Shown in pieces: positions 33,569-46,900 of a stretch of DNA of 64,000 nucleotides. Below the pieces are notes generated by a model. It was not told the DNA's origin. It ran no database searches and was given only the letters and a program-made list of their open reading frames with translations. A program made the position numbers and the translations under genes. Source of the stretch: Limnomonas spitsbergensis (Eukaryota; Chlorophyta; Chlorophyceae; Chlamydomonadales). Where the stretch lies: positions 3,508,501 through 3,572,500 of the forward strand of contig JAYJMM010000038.1 in NCBI GenBank assembly GCA_037349105.1, in the 5' to 3' direction. Position 1 is the first letter of the stretch; every line of letters starts with the position of its first letter.

Positions 33569-34019
33569 ATTCAAACGGGCCTGACCCGTCAGCGCCTTCA
33601 AAGCATTTAGTAAATCGTTGAATACATCGAACATCTTCACGCTCCAGTTTGACTTCATGCCAGTATGCATGACATATTATTGACCGGTTCTCCAGTACCG
33701 GTGTCAGCCGTCAGGCAGGCAAGCAGCATGAGAGTGCATGCACCCATTTATTTTTAGCGTGCGCTAGATAGGCCGCTGCTCAGCCACCATTGGTCCGATG
33801 AGGACAAAACCAATACCCCTTACAGCCGGTGACCTGACCCAGGCAGCAAAGTTCTGTGCTCCAGGCCCCAGCGGCGCAGACCATAATGTATCTGAACTGC
33901 AGCTGAAAACCCTTCAATATTACGGTGGAAAGACCTGCATCGTGACAGTGAACAGCATTGCCGGCAGGTTGACTTTCATATGTCTGCGATTGGTCCGAGA
34001 AGGCCCTGGTGGCACAATC

Positions 34020-34160
34020 TGGCTAAACCTGTGCCCTATCGTGCTACCTTGGTGGGATAATCTGGCTGATTCTGCGCTGGATTGTGTAGCTTTGGTAGCA
34101 CAATCCGGCTGAATTCGGCTATGCCATATTATGCAAGCCGTATCGTGCTACCTTGGATAG
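34020..34160 (+). repeat. Dispersed repeat family F, copy 1
   Basis: CTATCGTGCTACCTTGG, GGCACAATCTGGCTRAAYC and GTATCGTGCTACCTTGG alternate here. Diverged relatives occur at 42310-42425 (GGCACAATCCGGCTGAACC...CGTATCATGCTACCTTG). The CGTGCTACCTTGG core is the same as the inverted-repeat end of the element at 31868-32374, so these may be decayed members of one family. Confidence 0.6.
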
Positions 34161-34335
34161 AGTCCAGGGCGAGGAGTCCTGATGGCTGGTCAAACAGACC
34201 ATGCCGCAACTGCAGAATTCTGAGACAATGCAGGCGCAGAAGCGACTGAATCAAAGTTAATACGTTGTCCTTTCATCAGCTACTCCTTTGGCGTGCTGTT
34301 CGCGAGCCAACGTAGCGAAACGAACGACAGCCCAC

Positions 34336-34599
34336 TTATTTGGGGTTCAGGATCAAAGATACTGTGGCAGCGCGGCCACTACGAAAGTACAAGCCTCCTT
34401 TCGGAGGGGCCATGCAGAGCGAGCCTGTAGGCTTCAGTGTTTCAAACTTATCTAATGCATGAGGTGCAGCTTCGATGCCTTTGCGTGGGATGAGGCATCC
34501 AGCCACTTGACACCCAGAGCAAATGTTTTGATGCTTGAAAATTGCTGCCAATACATCTGCATGGTTGCACATCGCAGGATCCCCCACCGTGTTGCCCAC
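34336..34599 (-). pseudogene. Possible remnant of an unrecognised coding sequence
   Basis: An 87-codon open frame on the - strand reads GNTVGDPAMCNHADVLAAIF, then CSGCQVAGCLIPRKGIE and LKPTGSLCMAPPKGGLYF. It is a less repetitive composition than its surroundings and could be an old mobile-element ORF fragment. I do not recognise the family, and no start or continuation is supported. Confidence 0.25.
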
Positions 34600-34738
34600 A
34601 GCTGGCAGTACCTGTACCTACCAGGCAACTCAACCGTACCCTGTCCAGATCTTCTAGCTTCTAGGCAGCTTCACTAGATTCTCCCCGCCCGCCACCAGCC
34701 GCAGCGAGAGGAGCACAGGCCCGCGCCGTCAGACCGCC

Positions 34739-37700
34739 ATGCTCGGCCTCATTAACATCTCGTTTGAGGCGTTCATCCTGGACAGCTTCGGCGAAGAGGT
34801 CTGGCTCGAGATCAAAGGGGAGGCGGGGCTGGCTTCGCAGGCCTGGGTGTCCGGCTGCCCTTATGCTGACGGAGAGACGTACAGGTGAGCAGGAGGACCC
34901 GGTCAGGGTCTGGGGTTGCAGGTACAGAAGTACAGGTCAGCAAGGTACATCGGCAGTACAGAGTAAACTCTGGACTCAGCGCACAATGGACCGCTGTTGT
35001 GAAGCAAGGCAATGACGCAGAGAGTACGGAGCAGGGAAGGGACGTCAGAGGAAGAAAACCTTATCCGGCGATAATCTGGTAACGTGGTTGACCCCCGTGG
35101 TTGACCGGCCCTTCCCTGGTACCGAGTGTGCCCCTATGGCACTGTTTAATTACTGGGTGTCTGAACGCCTTAAACATGCCGCTGGGGAGTCACCCCTAGG
35201 GGCCCTTAGGGGCGTAGCCTTCACTGACCTGCAGCCAGTGGCATAAACAACGGGCCTGAATGCACCAGCCCCCCTCGGCCATAGGTCATGATGTAGCTGC
35301 GACACGCCTAAAAGTACAGTTTGTCACACTTGAATTACAGTGATCTACGGTACAGAACAGTACAGTGCAGCACACTTAAAATTACAGAGGCAATGAGGGC
35401 AATGTTATCTGAGGACACTGACAGGTACAGGGACGTATGGTGCGACATGCCGAATGGGAAGTGCCTGAGTGCATCACCCTGAAATCAACGGTTGCACATG
35501 CATGCGTCCCGCGCCATGCTTTTGAGCAAGGAGCAATCGCGCATGCGAGGGTCAACGACATTGTAACTTCCTTTCAGTTATGACTCATCCCCTCTGCGCT
35601 CCCAGCCTGATCGACGCCGCCTCTGCGCTCCTCGTCGTGTCGCCCGCCGCGGTGCTGGAGGCCTATGGCGGTTACTTTGTGACGTGCTATCTCGACCAGC
35701 TTGGCTACCTGGACCTGGTCCGTCACCTGGGCAGCGACATCGTGCAGCTGGCCAGCAGGCTGGACGACCTGCACCAGAGCCTGGCCTCTATCATGCCGGG
35801 CATGCAGCCTCCCAGCTTCCGAGTGAATCAGGTGAGAGCAGGTTAACATGTTAGGGTTTGACATGCCCCGTAGATTTGATTTGCCTGCCCTTGGGTGTGA
35901 ATTAAGTATTTGTTGTACGCTTGCCACAGGGCAAAGTTTGGACGGAAGCTCTCCATTTTTGACTGAAACTGGCGTTGGCAATCTAGAATCAGTATTTGTA
36001 ACAAGTTCCTCACCCCTAAACAAAGGTTTTTGTTACGGGAACGCAATTCGAACACACTGTACAGGTTGGTATGGTAGGTCAAGGTTTTTAATATCGGCCA
36101 AGGTTCTGGGTGGAAGTGTTAGGTTAGAAGGTTGAAGTCTCTAGCTGCATCAGCGGGAGTACGGGAGCGCAGATTTTTCTACTTAGGGCTGTTTGCACGG
36201 AGCCTGCTATAAGGAATTCTGGTAGCTCAGCTGGCCAGGTCTAAGCCTGTGGAATCGGGATTTAGGGTATGCGGTCGGGTCGACAGAGGGCGTGTCCAGC
36301 TACTCTTTGTTTGTGCCGCAGCGCTAGCGCCCGAAATGCAGCGTGTCTGCGTCTAGCCAGCAAATATGAGGGAGGATATTGGGAGGAGGAGGTAGGCAGA
36401 AACAGATTTGAAAATCGGACATGGAACGTGAGGCATGCATGGGAGGGCTGCATGGGAGGCATGTATGGGAGGGGAGGCATGGGGAGGCTGCATGGGAGGG
36501 CTGTATGGGAGGCATGCATGGGAGGGCTGCATGGGAGGGATGCATGGGAGGCATGCATGGGAGGGGATGCATGGGAGAGATGGATGGGAGGCATGCATGA
36601 GAGGAATGCATGGGAGGGATGCATAGGAGAGATGCATGGGAAAGGATGCATGGGAGGGTATGCATGGGAGGCATGCATGGGAGGAATGCATGGGAGGGGA
36701 TGCATAGGAGGCATGCATGGGAGGGCTGCATGGGAGGGATGGATGGGAGGGGATGCATGGGAGGGATGCATGGGAGGGGATGGATGGGAGGGATGCATGG
36801 GAGGGGATGCATGGGAGGGATGCATGGGAGGGGATGCATGGGAGGGATGCATGGGAGGGAAGCGTGGGAGGGTGTTGATGGTGTGTCTCAGGTTCAAGAT
36901 GGATGTAGAATATCCATTCAAACACAGTTTATATGTTGCTTCTCCTGGTTTTCCTTATGCTGCAAGCGTTTCTTTTCAAACTCTTGAGACAGGTTTTCCA
37001 AATGCTCCTTGCATGTTTTACTGAACGCTGTTTATGCCCCCCCCAATTTCTTATGACTTCAGGTCACTCCTTCAGACACCTCATGCAGCGCAACCACCCC
37101 CACCGCCCGGGGCTGTGACTATTATCTGCCGGTTTCAATCCCTCTAAGCACGTCGTCCTTTGGGCGTGCCTGTCTCTTTCTCAGGTAACTCCAGAGTCGC
37201 TCATGCTGCACTACCACTCCCATCGTCCCGGCCTGTGGCCGTTCTCTGCGGGTATCCTGAAGGCCATCGCCCAGAGCCGATTTGGCCACGACCTGTCCGT
37301 GGAGCTGGTGCTCTCCAAGGAAAACGGCCACGACCACGAGGTAGGGCTTAAAACCCTCAGTGATGATATTGACGACGTAAATCTGATTTAAAACAAAACC
37401 TTTGTTTTGTTTAAAAGGTTTCTTTTAGTACCCTGTTTTTTCCGTTTGCACGACCTGAACGTGGTGCTGGTGCTCTGCCCAAGGGGAACGGCCACAACCA
37501 CGAGGGAGGGCTTAAAATCTTAATTATGTGACATGAAGGGTTCCCTCTTGAAACCTGCGTATAACCTTTGTTTTTCTGCACAGTAATCCCCCCCCCTCCC
37601 ACACACACTTGATCATTTGTTGGGCAGCATTTGGCGACATTGGGGCTTTAAATCAGAACGTCTGAGCTGCATCTAGCGGCCCAGAAAGCAGGGGATGGCC

Positions 37701-40700
37701 GGGCCATGATAAGGGGCCAACGGCCTCCCCAGTCTTGAAGCCAAGAATAAACACCGCCTGCTTTTCCGCAGGTAGCGGCCGCCCTTTTTTAGGGTTCATG
37801 GTACACCCTAACTTATGGTACAACCTTGAACCCTAAATCCTGACATTGGTAGAATTTGGAACTGATTTCAACCCTGGCTGGTATGCTTCACTTCGCTTCA
37901 CGATATAAGGGGTCATGAAGCTTGGCCTCCCAATCCTGGATGCCAGGACTCTCATCGACAAGCGGCTGTGGCGACGCCGGCAGCGGCTGCCCTGTCATGA
38001 GCATAATTTGGGATAAATTCCAAGTCTAAACCCTCAACCCTAAATACTCAAACCCACCTCATGCTCTCAGGTCATGAAGCTTGGCTTCCCGACCTTGGAC
38101 ATGGTGACGTCCTCCGACGAGCGACTATCGTACTGTGAGCAACGGCCGCCCTCCATGCGGGATGACCTGGGCACCGTTGCAGCGGGCGGCTGCGTTATGA
38201 TGGACCCGCGGCTGATCTGCGGCACCTTCCCCTTCCACCTGGCGGTTGACGAGGACATGGTCGTGCAGCAGGCAGGGCCCGGGGTGATCAAGCTGGTGCC
38301 GTCCCTGCGCCTAGGCGTGACACGGCTCAGCGACTTTTTCAAGGTGAGGCAAGGGGCACGTGTCCCGTGAGAGTGAGTAATTCAAGGTGAGGCGAGGCGC
38401 ACGTGCCCAGTGGGTGCGAGTCAGCATGCCCTCCAAGCCAGCCAGCACGCCCTGGTTGCCAGTCAGGATGCCCAGTCGCCCAGTGGACTTCAGTCAGTAG
38501 CACAGTACTAGATGCACGCCCCGAGACCCTATGGGGTTTTGAGCAAATGCTCTGTAGGCGCATGTCAGGATCTGTAGGGGCCTGGAGGGCGCTCGAGGCA
38601 CGGAGGGTATTGGTTGTTCTTGGGTTGAGGGTTTAGTGTTGGAACTTTAAAGGGTACCGGTAGTTGTGTTAAGGGTTTAAGGTTTAGGGTTGGAAGGGTA
38701 CTGGTCGTTCGTGTCTACTGAAAATGTCTCACTAATTTCGAGATGTCTCAGAGGGAAAAAAGGTCGTGGTTTTCGAGGGCCGTGCCTGAAAGCTTACATA
38801 CTGTCAAGGTGCGTGAAAGGCATGGGGTCAGATATATAATATAACCGACATTATCACACGCGCACATACGTGTCCCTGGTGTCAACCTGCAGTTTTGCGT
38901 ATAACAGCCAGTAAAGAGGGATGGTGAAGAAGAATGGCGAGGCGGAAAATACCACACCGTTGCAAGCATTAGCCGTCAGAGGTTAGAAATACAAAATGTG
39001 TTGTAATAAGAAAGGAGGAGCTAGCGAACTTCACTGCATGTTCCATATGCCCTAATCTGCCATTCCTTCCAGATTCAACTGTGCACCTTTCAGTCTCCAT
39101 TCACACGTGTGCCTCGCCGGACCGACACCCCCAGACCCCTCATTTAGGGTAAGAGTTTAGACCCTAACCCTTAACCGAAACTCGACACTCACCTCAGGCC
39201 CCCTGGTTTAGGGTTTAGGGTACGTTTTTGACCCCAACCCTTGACCCGATCCTCACCCCAGTCCCCCCCGTCACCACACTGCCTGCAGGTCGTTGGACCT
39301 CACTTTCACTCCCAGAGCGACATTGATTTTGCCTGCTTTGAGGCCAACAAGCACTCTAGCTTTGTCCTTGAGGTCATGCCCGCCATCGCCGATGATTCCC
39401 GGAAGCCCGACTCGCCTGCTACTGCTGCTACTGCTGCCTCTGCAACCGCTGATAGTACTACTTCTGCACCTTCTGCCTCTGCTTCTGCTACTTATGCAGC
39501 CACTGGTACGACTACTTCTACAGCTGCTGCTGCTGCCTCTGCTGATGGTATTACTATGATAGCAGCTACTGCAGCAACAGCTACTTCTGCACCTGCTGTT
39601 GCTGCTGCTGAGCCACCAGCCCCGGCAGCCAGTCCGCACCAGCCACTGCTGCTCAAGGGCCAAATGGTTGTTGCATACTTCCCTTGCACCAAGCCTGCAG
39701 CGATGAGCACCTATCCCCGGACATGCCCTCACGGTGGACCAAGAGCAGCAGCAGCAACAGCCAGCACCACCAGCACCTGCTCAGGTGCACTGAAATCGGC
39801 ACGGGTGCCTTCAGACCTCGCCCTCGGAGGCAGCTCACGCACACACCCGGCTGCTGTCCCCGAAGCCAGCTCCCCCGGACCTCCCTCCCCCAGTGCTCCC
39901 GAGACCTGCCCCTTCCCGAGGCAAAGCAGGCTGCGCATGCTGGGGGCGGCGGCGGCGGTCTCCCCGGCGGCCGCCGCCAGCGGTGAGCGTGCCTCCAACC
40001 GGCTCAGTGACATGATCAAGACCTCTGCGCCGGGCCAGCATGTCGAAGCTATCTTTTCCTTGGCGGAGCGTGTGCGGCCCGAGCCGACCTTTCTGTACCC
40101 AAGGCGCATGGCCATGTTCCTCGGGTCGCCACTCGTGCAAGTCATATCGCAGCTGGGCCAGCATGGGCTGTCCCTGTCAGACATGCCCATGTTTGACAGG
40201 TATGTGTGGGGTTCATACCTGGGAATGTCGCGGTAGGGTATGCCCATGTTTGACAGTTATGTATCGGGTTCATACCAGGGAATACCTCTGGATGGCATGC
40301 CTATGCTTGACAGGTATATGAGGGGTTCATGTCTGGGAATTTTACTGTAGGGCATGCCCATGTTTGACAGGTATGAGGGTCTTGGAAGGGTCTCTTCTCA
40401 GGGAAAACCTCTGTATGACATACCCATATTTGACAGGTATGTGAGGGATTCATACTTGGGAATGTCCCTGTCGGACATGCCCATGTTCGTCAGGTATGAG
40501 GGTCTGATTCATTGGAATACGTCTGCATGGCATGCCCATGTTTGGCAGGTATGTGTGGGGCTCGTACCTGGGAACACTTGTGCATGGCATGTCCATTTCA
40601 ACAAAGGTGTGGGGCTCGTCCCCTTGCCTGGGAATGTTCCTGTGTGGCATGCCCATGTTGGACAGATAAATAAATAAACACACCCATACCAATATTTACT

Positions 40701-40902
40701 AATGGGTTCATGGTTCTGGGCTTAAGGTATCAACAGGCTCGTTGGGGCTGCTCATCAGCATAATCAGCATGTGCTGCATGTACTGCATGCTCGTGTTTGG
40801 CTGGAAAGTTCAACGCCTCAATAGCGTTATGAGCACGATCGATCTATCTATATGGGGCATGAGCGATTTTGACAAGTACGATGGAAATATTTATTGTTGT
40901 GC

Positions 40903-40945
<43 letters not shown>

Positions 40946-43900
40946 GGTTCTCCTGCTGCCTGCTGGCTCAGGTAGACCATGTTTTGAGTATGCTTTGCAT
41001 TATCACAACATGTTCATCATTGGTGGGCTGATGTAGCATCCCAGGAGTTAGAGACCCAAGTGCATCCTCGTGTCCCTCTGCCGCGCCGTAGGAGCATCGA
41101 CATGGCCCTGAAGACTGAGCAGTCGTTGATCGAGATGGGCATCCGTGAGGGCTACGAGGCACTCACGCTACAGCTGCAGGATGAGAAACAGAGGAGCGAG
41201 TCTTTACTGTACAGGTGGGGACAAATGGGTGGAACAGAAAGTAGGGGCAGCTTACTGCAGAAGCAACAAATTGGAGGAGCAGCAGGCAGCAGGAGCGGTC
41301 CCTGGTGTAGAGGCGGGGGGAAATGGGCAGAGGGGAGCAGCAGAAATTCGGCCATTAGGGTTAGATGACCACAGGAGCAGAATAGTGGAGGAGCAACAGG
41401 CAGCATGAGTGCTAGAGATGAGCGAAATGGCAGGAGCAACCTGGTGTTGGGGCAACACATGATAGGTGCGAGAGCAACAGAGATCAGGAGCACAAGATAG
41501 ATGGGGTAGCATAGAGCTGGATCAATACAGTAATATTTATGTTGCTAAGGTAACTGCCCCCCCCCCCCCCCCTAGCTAGCCCCTACTTTCTGTCCAGATT
41601 CACTCCACACATTGTGCATTATATGTCGTGTCTCGTATGATTTGGACATGTTGCAGGCCCTACCCGTGGCAATTTTTTGATGGCGTCACATGCATTGGAA
41701 CACTCTTTCTCTCAGCTTTCCAACGACCCCTTGCAATATCATTTTAGCCCATCCCATGCCTTTAAATAAAGGTGACCTCACTTGGGCTTACCTATGTATA
41801 AGCTGCTTTATTTTTTGCTCATAAAGCATATCCCTATCCCCATTTGCATTGTGTCTTTGTTCACACCTTTCTGCAGGTGTGTCCCCAAGGACATTGCGGA
41901 GCAGCTGCGTAGAGGGCAGCCTGTCAAGGCCACCTCGTTCAGCAAGGTCACCATCATGTTCACAGAGTGAGTCTTGGATTTAAGGTTCAGCGTTTTCAGC
42001 TAGGTTGCCCTCATGTTCACAGAGTGAGTCTTGGTTTTTTGTAGTTGAGGGTGAAGGGTTAACAGTCGTGGGTTAAGGGTTTGGCGTTTTCAGTGGAGTC
42101 ACTGCGACTTGCACTGAGTTAGTTTAAGGTCCATACTTTTATACTTTAGGGTAAGTGGTTCAGAGTCGTTTCATTCAGATCTGCATCATGTTTACAAAGT
42201 GTGTTGAGGGTTTACAGGATAGGGTTGAATGTTTAGCGCTCAGCGTTTTCAGCAAGATCACCACAGCGGCCACTGTCTGCTGTTTGTATCGCACTTCAGC
42301 TACAATTTAGGCATGATGGCACAATCCGGCTGAACCTCTACCGCATCGCGCCACATCCTGCTACCTCAAGAGTACAATCAGGCTAGAACGGTGCCGTATT
42401 TTTTCGTATCATGCTACCTTGAATTCAGCTACTACCCGTTCAACGACCTGCGGGTCTAGAACCCTAATGCAGTAAGCCCTGTTGCTTTGAGCCACCGGCT
42501 GAGGGTCGGTCATACTTTGGTCTCAAAAGACCCGTGATGGCTGCCCGCAGCCCTCCCAAGGTGGTCTGATACTCTGATGTGCACTTAAATAAGCAATGGG
42601 TGCCAACTATCTGCCTGGCCTCATTTCAACACACCTCAACCTACGCACATGCCGACTCTGTTGTATCCCTGCCGTCCATTCTCTCTGTGCAGAACTGTGC
42701 ACTTAAATGTAAGTGCTGTAAATTCGACTTGCCCTCCCTCGACATAAACGTTATCTAGGGGGGAGGGATTCATTAAAATACTAATTATCCATCGGTGATG
42801 CCACTTTCAGTTGGATATAGAGATTTTTCATATTTCACTCCCGAGGCTTGCAGACAATAATGAATTAATTCACACCTGAGGGAGGGCGAATCAAATCTGC
42901 AGTGCTGGTGAGTAAAAATAAAAATTCTCTGGTGAAATCCCTGCCTCGCTCAAAAGCAGGAAAGAAATCCCTGCCTCGCCCATAGATCCCTCTGCAGCAT
43001 TGTGCACGACAGCACCACCAGAGAACGAACATCGTGCATCCCAACCTTTGTTGCCCTCATCATTCCAATGTATCTCAACTGTCTACGGTATGTGCCAACG
43101 GGGTCTACACATTATAAATCCTTCTCCCTCTGCAGCATTGTGGACTTGCACCACCATCAGAGAACGAACATCATGCAAACCTAACCTTTGTTCCACACAT
43201 TCATTAATACATTATCCCAATGCATCTCAACCGCCTGTGTGCCGACTCGGTCTAAACATTTTGTATCTTTCTCCCTCTGCAGCATTGTGGACTTCACCAC
43301 TATCAGTGGCCAAATGGAGCCCATGGAGGTGTGTCGCATGCTCAGCGAGCTGTACGAGCGCTTCGATGCCATCATCGACCTCTACCCGGATGTGTGGAAG
43401 GTGAGTGTGGGAGGTGTGAACACGGTATGTGTGAGAGGTGTGGAAGGTTTGTGTGTAGGAGGCGTTGTGGCTGGGTCTGGCGCCCCCCCTGATGAGGGCT
43501 CTGTAACTGAGTGTTATGAAATGTATATTTACCGCAAGCCTGACGTTCCGGGCTTGGGTTTAGCGTGTAGGGTTCAGCCCAATAGCCCTCTCTGGGAATG
43601 CACTGGTGCGTTGTACAGCCTGATATATAAATCTAGCTGGATGTGCTTACTCTCACCTTGCATCTCTGCCCGAATGTGCGTTGCTCACGGGCTGATGTCA
43701 TTGGGGACACGCGCATGCTGTTCTCCATCCTGACGCGGGCGGTGCATGACTACCGGTTGCTGATCATCCCTCCAAACCCTAAACCCTGAACCCTAGACCC
43801 TGAACCCCCGCCTGCAGGCTGATGTCATCGGGGACTCATACATGCTGGTATCGAACCTGACGCGGCAAGTGGACGACCATGTGGACCAGAACATCGACCT

Positions 43901-46900
43901 GGGCATACGGATTCAGATCGCCACGAGCAAGGCCTGCCCGTGGCTCGACAAGCCGCTCCAGATCCGCATCGGCATCCACACCGGCCCGGCGGCAGCGGGC
44001 GTTGTCGGGAGCGCAACGTCCACGGGCCTGATGCGGTACAGCATCTACGGGGATACTGTCAACACGGCCTCGCGCATGGAGAGTCACGGCTTGCCCGGGA
44101 AGATCCACATTAGCCAGGTAATTTCATTTACGTGTCGTTTGTTCTGTGAGGCTCGGCAACTGTTTGGCTACAGCTCAGCTGCATAGAGGACACAAGGTCA
44201 ATACGGCCTTGCGCATGGAGAGCCACGGCCTGCCAGGGAAGATCCACATTAGCCAGGTAATCCACCCCCTCTTTCGGGGGCGGTTCAGCAACCGTTAAGC
44301 AGTTCAGCTACACTTCAGCTACTTGGTGACACGGTCAGTACGGCCTCTAGCATGGAGAGCCACGGCCTGTCTGGGAGGATTTATATGAGTCGGTGCGCAT
44401 GATGCTGCCAGGCTCAGACAGGCTCAAGGCCCAAGGAAGTATGAACCCTATGACGCGAGTTCCTCACCCGGGTAGGTATGAAATACGCCATGTGGGCTCA
44501 ACACGACTGCCGTAACAACTTGACACGTCGTGTGCGCGCAGGCCTCCTTCGACTGCCTCCGTGCTGTGGACAAGTATGTGATCCGTGAGCGTGGCCTCAT
44601 CAATGTCAAGGGCAAGGGACCCATGGTGACCTACCTGATTGCAAGCCACCAGGAGGGATGGCTGCTGCAGGTGGGGGATCTGCACAAACAAATGAGGGAT
44701 GGCGGTAAAATGGGGGGGGGCTACACTGCAAAATTAGACTTGGCTGCTTCAGGTGGGGGCTGCACATTAGAATGAGGGGGGGCTGTGCATAAAAGGGGGG
44801 GGCTCATAACGTGAGGGATGGCTGCTTCAGGTAGGGGCTGCACATCAAAATGAGGGAGGGCTGTGCATAAAAAGGGGGGGCTGCTCATAACATGAGGGAT
44901 GGCTGCTTCAGGTAGGGGCTGCACATCAAAATGAGGGAGGGCTGTGCATAAAAAGGGGGGGCTGCTCATAACATGAGGGATGGCTGCTTCAGGTGGGGGC
45001 TGCACATCAAAATGAGGGAGGGCTGTGCATAAAAAGGGGGGGGGGGGCTGCTCATAACATGAGGGATGGCTGCTTCAGGTAGGGGCTGCACATCAAAATG
45101 AGGGAGGGCTGTGCATAAAAAGGGGGGGCTGCTCATAACATGAGGGATGGCTGCTTCAGGTAGGGGCTGCACATCGAAATGAGGGAGGGCTGTGCATAAA
45201 AAGGGGCTGCTGCTCATAACATGAGGGATGGCTGCTTCAGGTAGGGGCTGCACAACAAAATGAGGGAGGGCTGTGCATAAAAGGGGGGGGGCTCATAACA
45301 TGAGGGATGGCCGCTTCAGGTGGTGGCTGCACATCAAAATGAGGGAGGGCTGTGCATAAAAGGGGGGGGCTCATAACGTGAGGGATGGCTGCTTCAGGTA
45401 GGGGCTGCACATTGAAATGAGGGAGGGCTGTGCATAAAAAAGGGGGGCTGCTCATAACATGAGGGATGGCTGCTTCAGGTGGGGTCTGCACATCGAAATT
45501 AGGGAGGGCTGTGCATAAAAGGGGGGGGGGGGCTGCTCATAAAATAAGGGACAGCTGCGTCAGGTGTGGGGCTGAACATGAGAATGACAGGTGGCTGCAC
45601 ATAAAATGATGGATGGCTGTTTCAGGTGGGGGGGGGCTGCATATACAAATGTTTAGGGGTAAGGGTGAAGGGGTTTTCCCCTCTAAATCCTAAACCTTGA
45701 AAAAGGCTGGCAGCTGTCTCAATGCAAGCCACGAGGAGGGATGGCTGTTGCAGGTGGGGGGGATGCACATGACAATATTATTTCCTCTCTGGCCAATATG
45801 AAATCTTTCATTTTAAACAAGCAGGAGGGATGGCTTAAAAAACCTGCTGCAGGTGGGGGGCTCTGCCGATTCTGTCTAGCTTTCTCCTTGATACAACACG
45901 CATACTTAACAACATATCAGCAGAGTGCAGAGTGCAAGCAATCCTTTCTATGCCTACTGTTAGTCGCATGGCTTTACGCCGGCTTCATGCGGTTCTGCAG
46001 AACCTACCGATATATCTGATCTTGAGATGGGTGAGATGAACGGCAGTGCCATTTCCCAGATGATGTGTTACACTTCTTTAACGTTTCTTGCTGCTACTGC
46101 TGCTGCTGCTCCTGCTCCCACAGGCAACGAATACTACGGCCCTGAAGGACCGCATCAGCTGCCCTGAGATGGACCATCACCTGATGACTCCTTCGCAGAC
46201 CCTGGAGGCCCACAGCCTGTCCGCGTTCGGAGCACATGCTCCGGAACCGATGCGGGCCTCGGCTCCAAGTTTTGTTGAGACGTCGGTCAGCCGCCTGATG
46301 CTGGCTAGTTTGGAAAGCAGGACGAGTACGGACAGAGGAAGTGTTGCTGGGGGGCCTGCAATCTCCCGGGCTGGCTCCTCTGCCTGGTCGTATGTCACCT
46401 CCGAGGCCGTCCCACCCTCCCGGCTGAGCGAGGCGTCCAACCAGGAAGGTGACAGGGGCTCGTCTGCCTCCTTCCAGTGTATCAACAGCAGCAGGAGGGT
46501 CATGTCCCGCAGCGCACGCAGCATTCCGAGCAACCATGCTGAAAGGGGGCAGCAGCCGGCGGCAGCGGCAGCGGCAGGCAGGCCGCGGCAGCACGGGCAG
46601 CACATCATGCCCAACATACGAAGGCGCTCTGTGACACCGTTACCGTCGCCGGCGCTCCTGTGGGGGGACCGCTTGTATGGGGGCAAGGGTGGCTGGCAGG
46701 CGGCGCCGGCAGCATCGGACCTGGTCCGCCCCTACTGCTCCGAGACGCTGCCGCAGCTCAAGAGCATCAACGAGGCCTGCACCGAATCAGCTTTGCATCC
46801 AATGCAACGGATGCAGATGCTGAAGGGTGTCCCGGCGAGTGCCAGCATGCGCATCATTTCGTTGTCTGGGGGAGGGCCAGAGGAGGAGCACCTGGTGGTG

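Noticed and set aside
33213..33584. 123-codon ORF as a gene
   Set aside because: It spans both arms of a 24-bp inverted repeat and has no recognisable domain; more likely an element without coding function.
36220..36290. tRNA-like start (GGTAGCTCAGCTGG)
   Set aside because: No cloverleaf can be completed and no T-arm sequence lies at the right distance.
39271..40247. - strand ORFs of 100-170 codons opposite the cyclase exon 5
   Set aside because: Shadows of a GC-rich Ala/Thr/Ser/Pro-coding exon; the + frame continues conserved HNOBA and helix motifs across correct splice phases.
41940..41967. Loss of the first metal aspartate in the cyclase (reading as FTE)
   Set aside because: The apparent Glu comes from reading into the intron. 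With the intron at GA|GTGAGT and the next exon starting with C, the codon is GAC (Asp).
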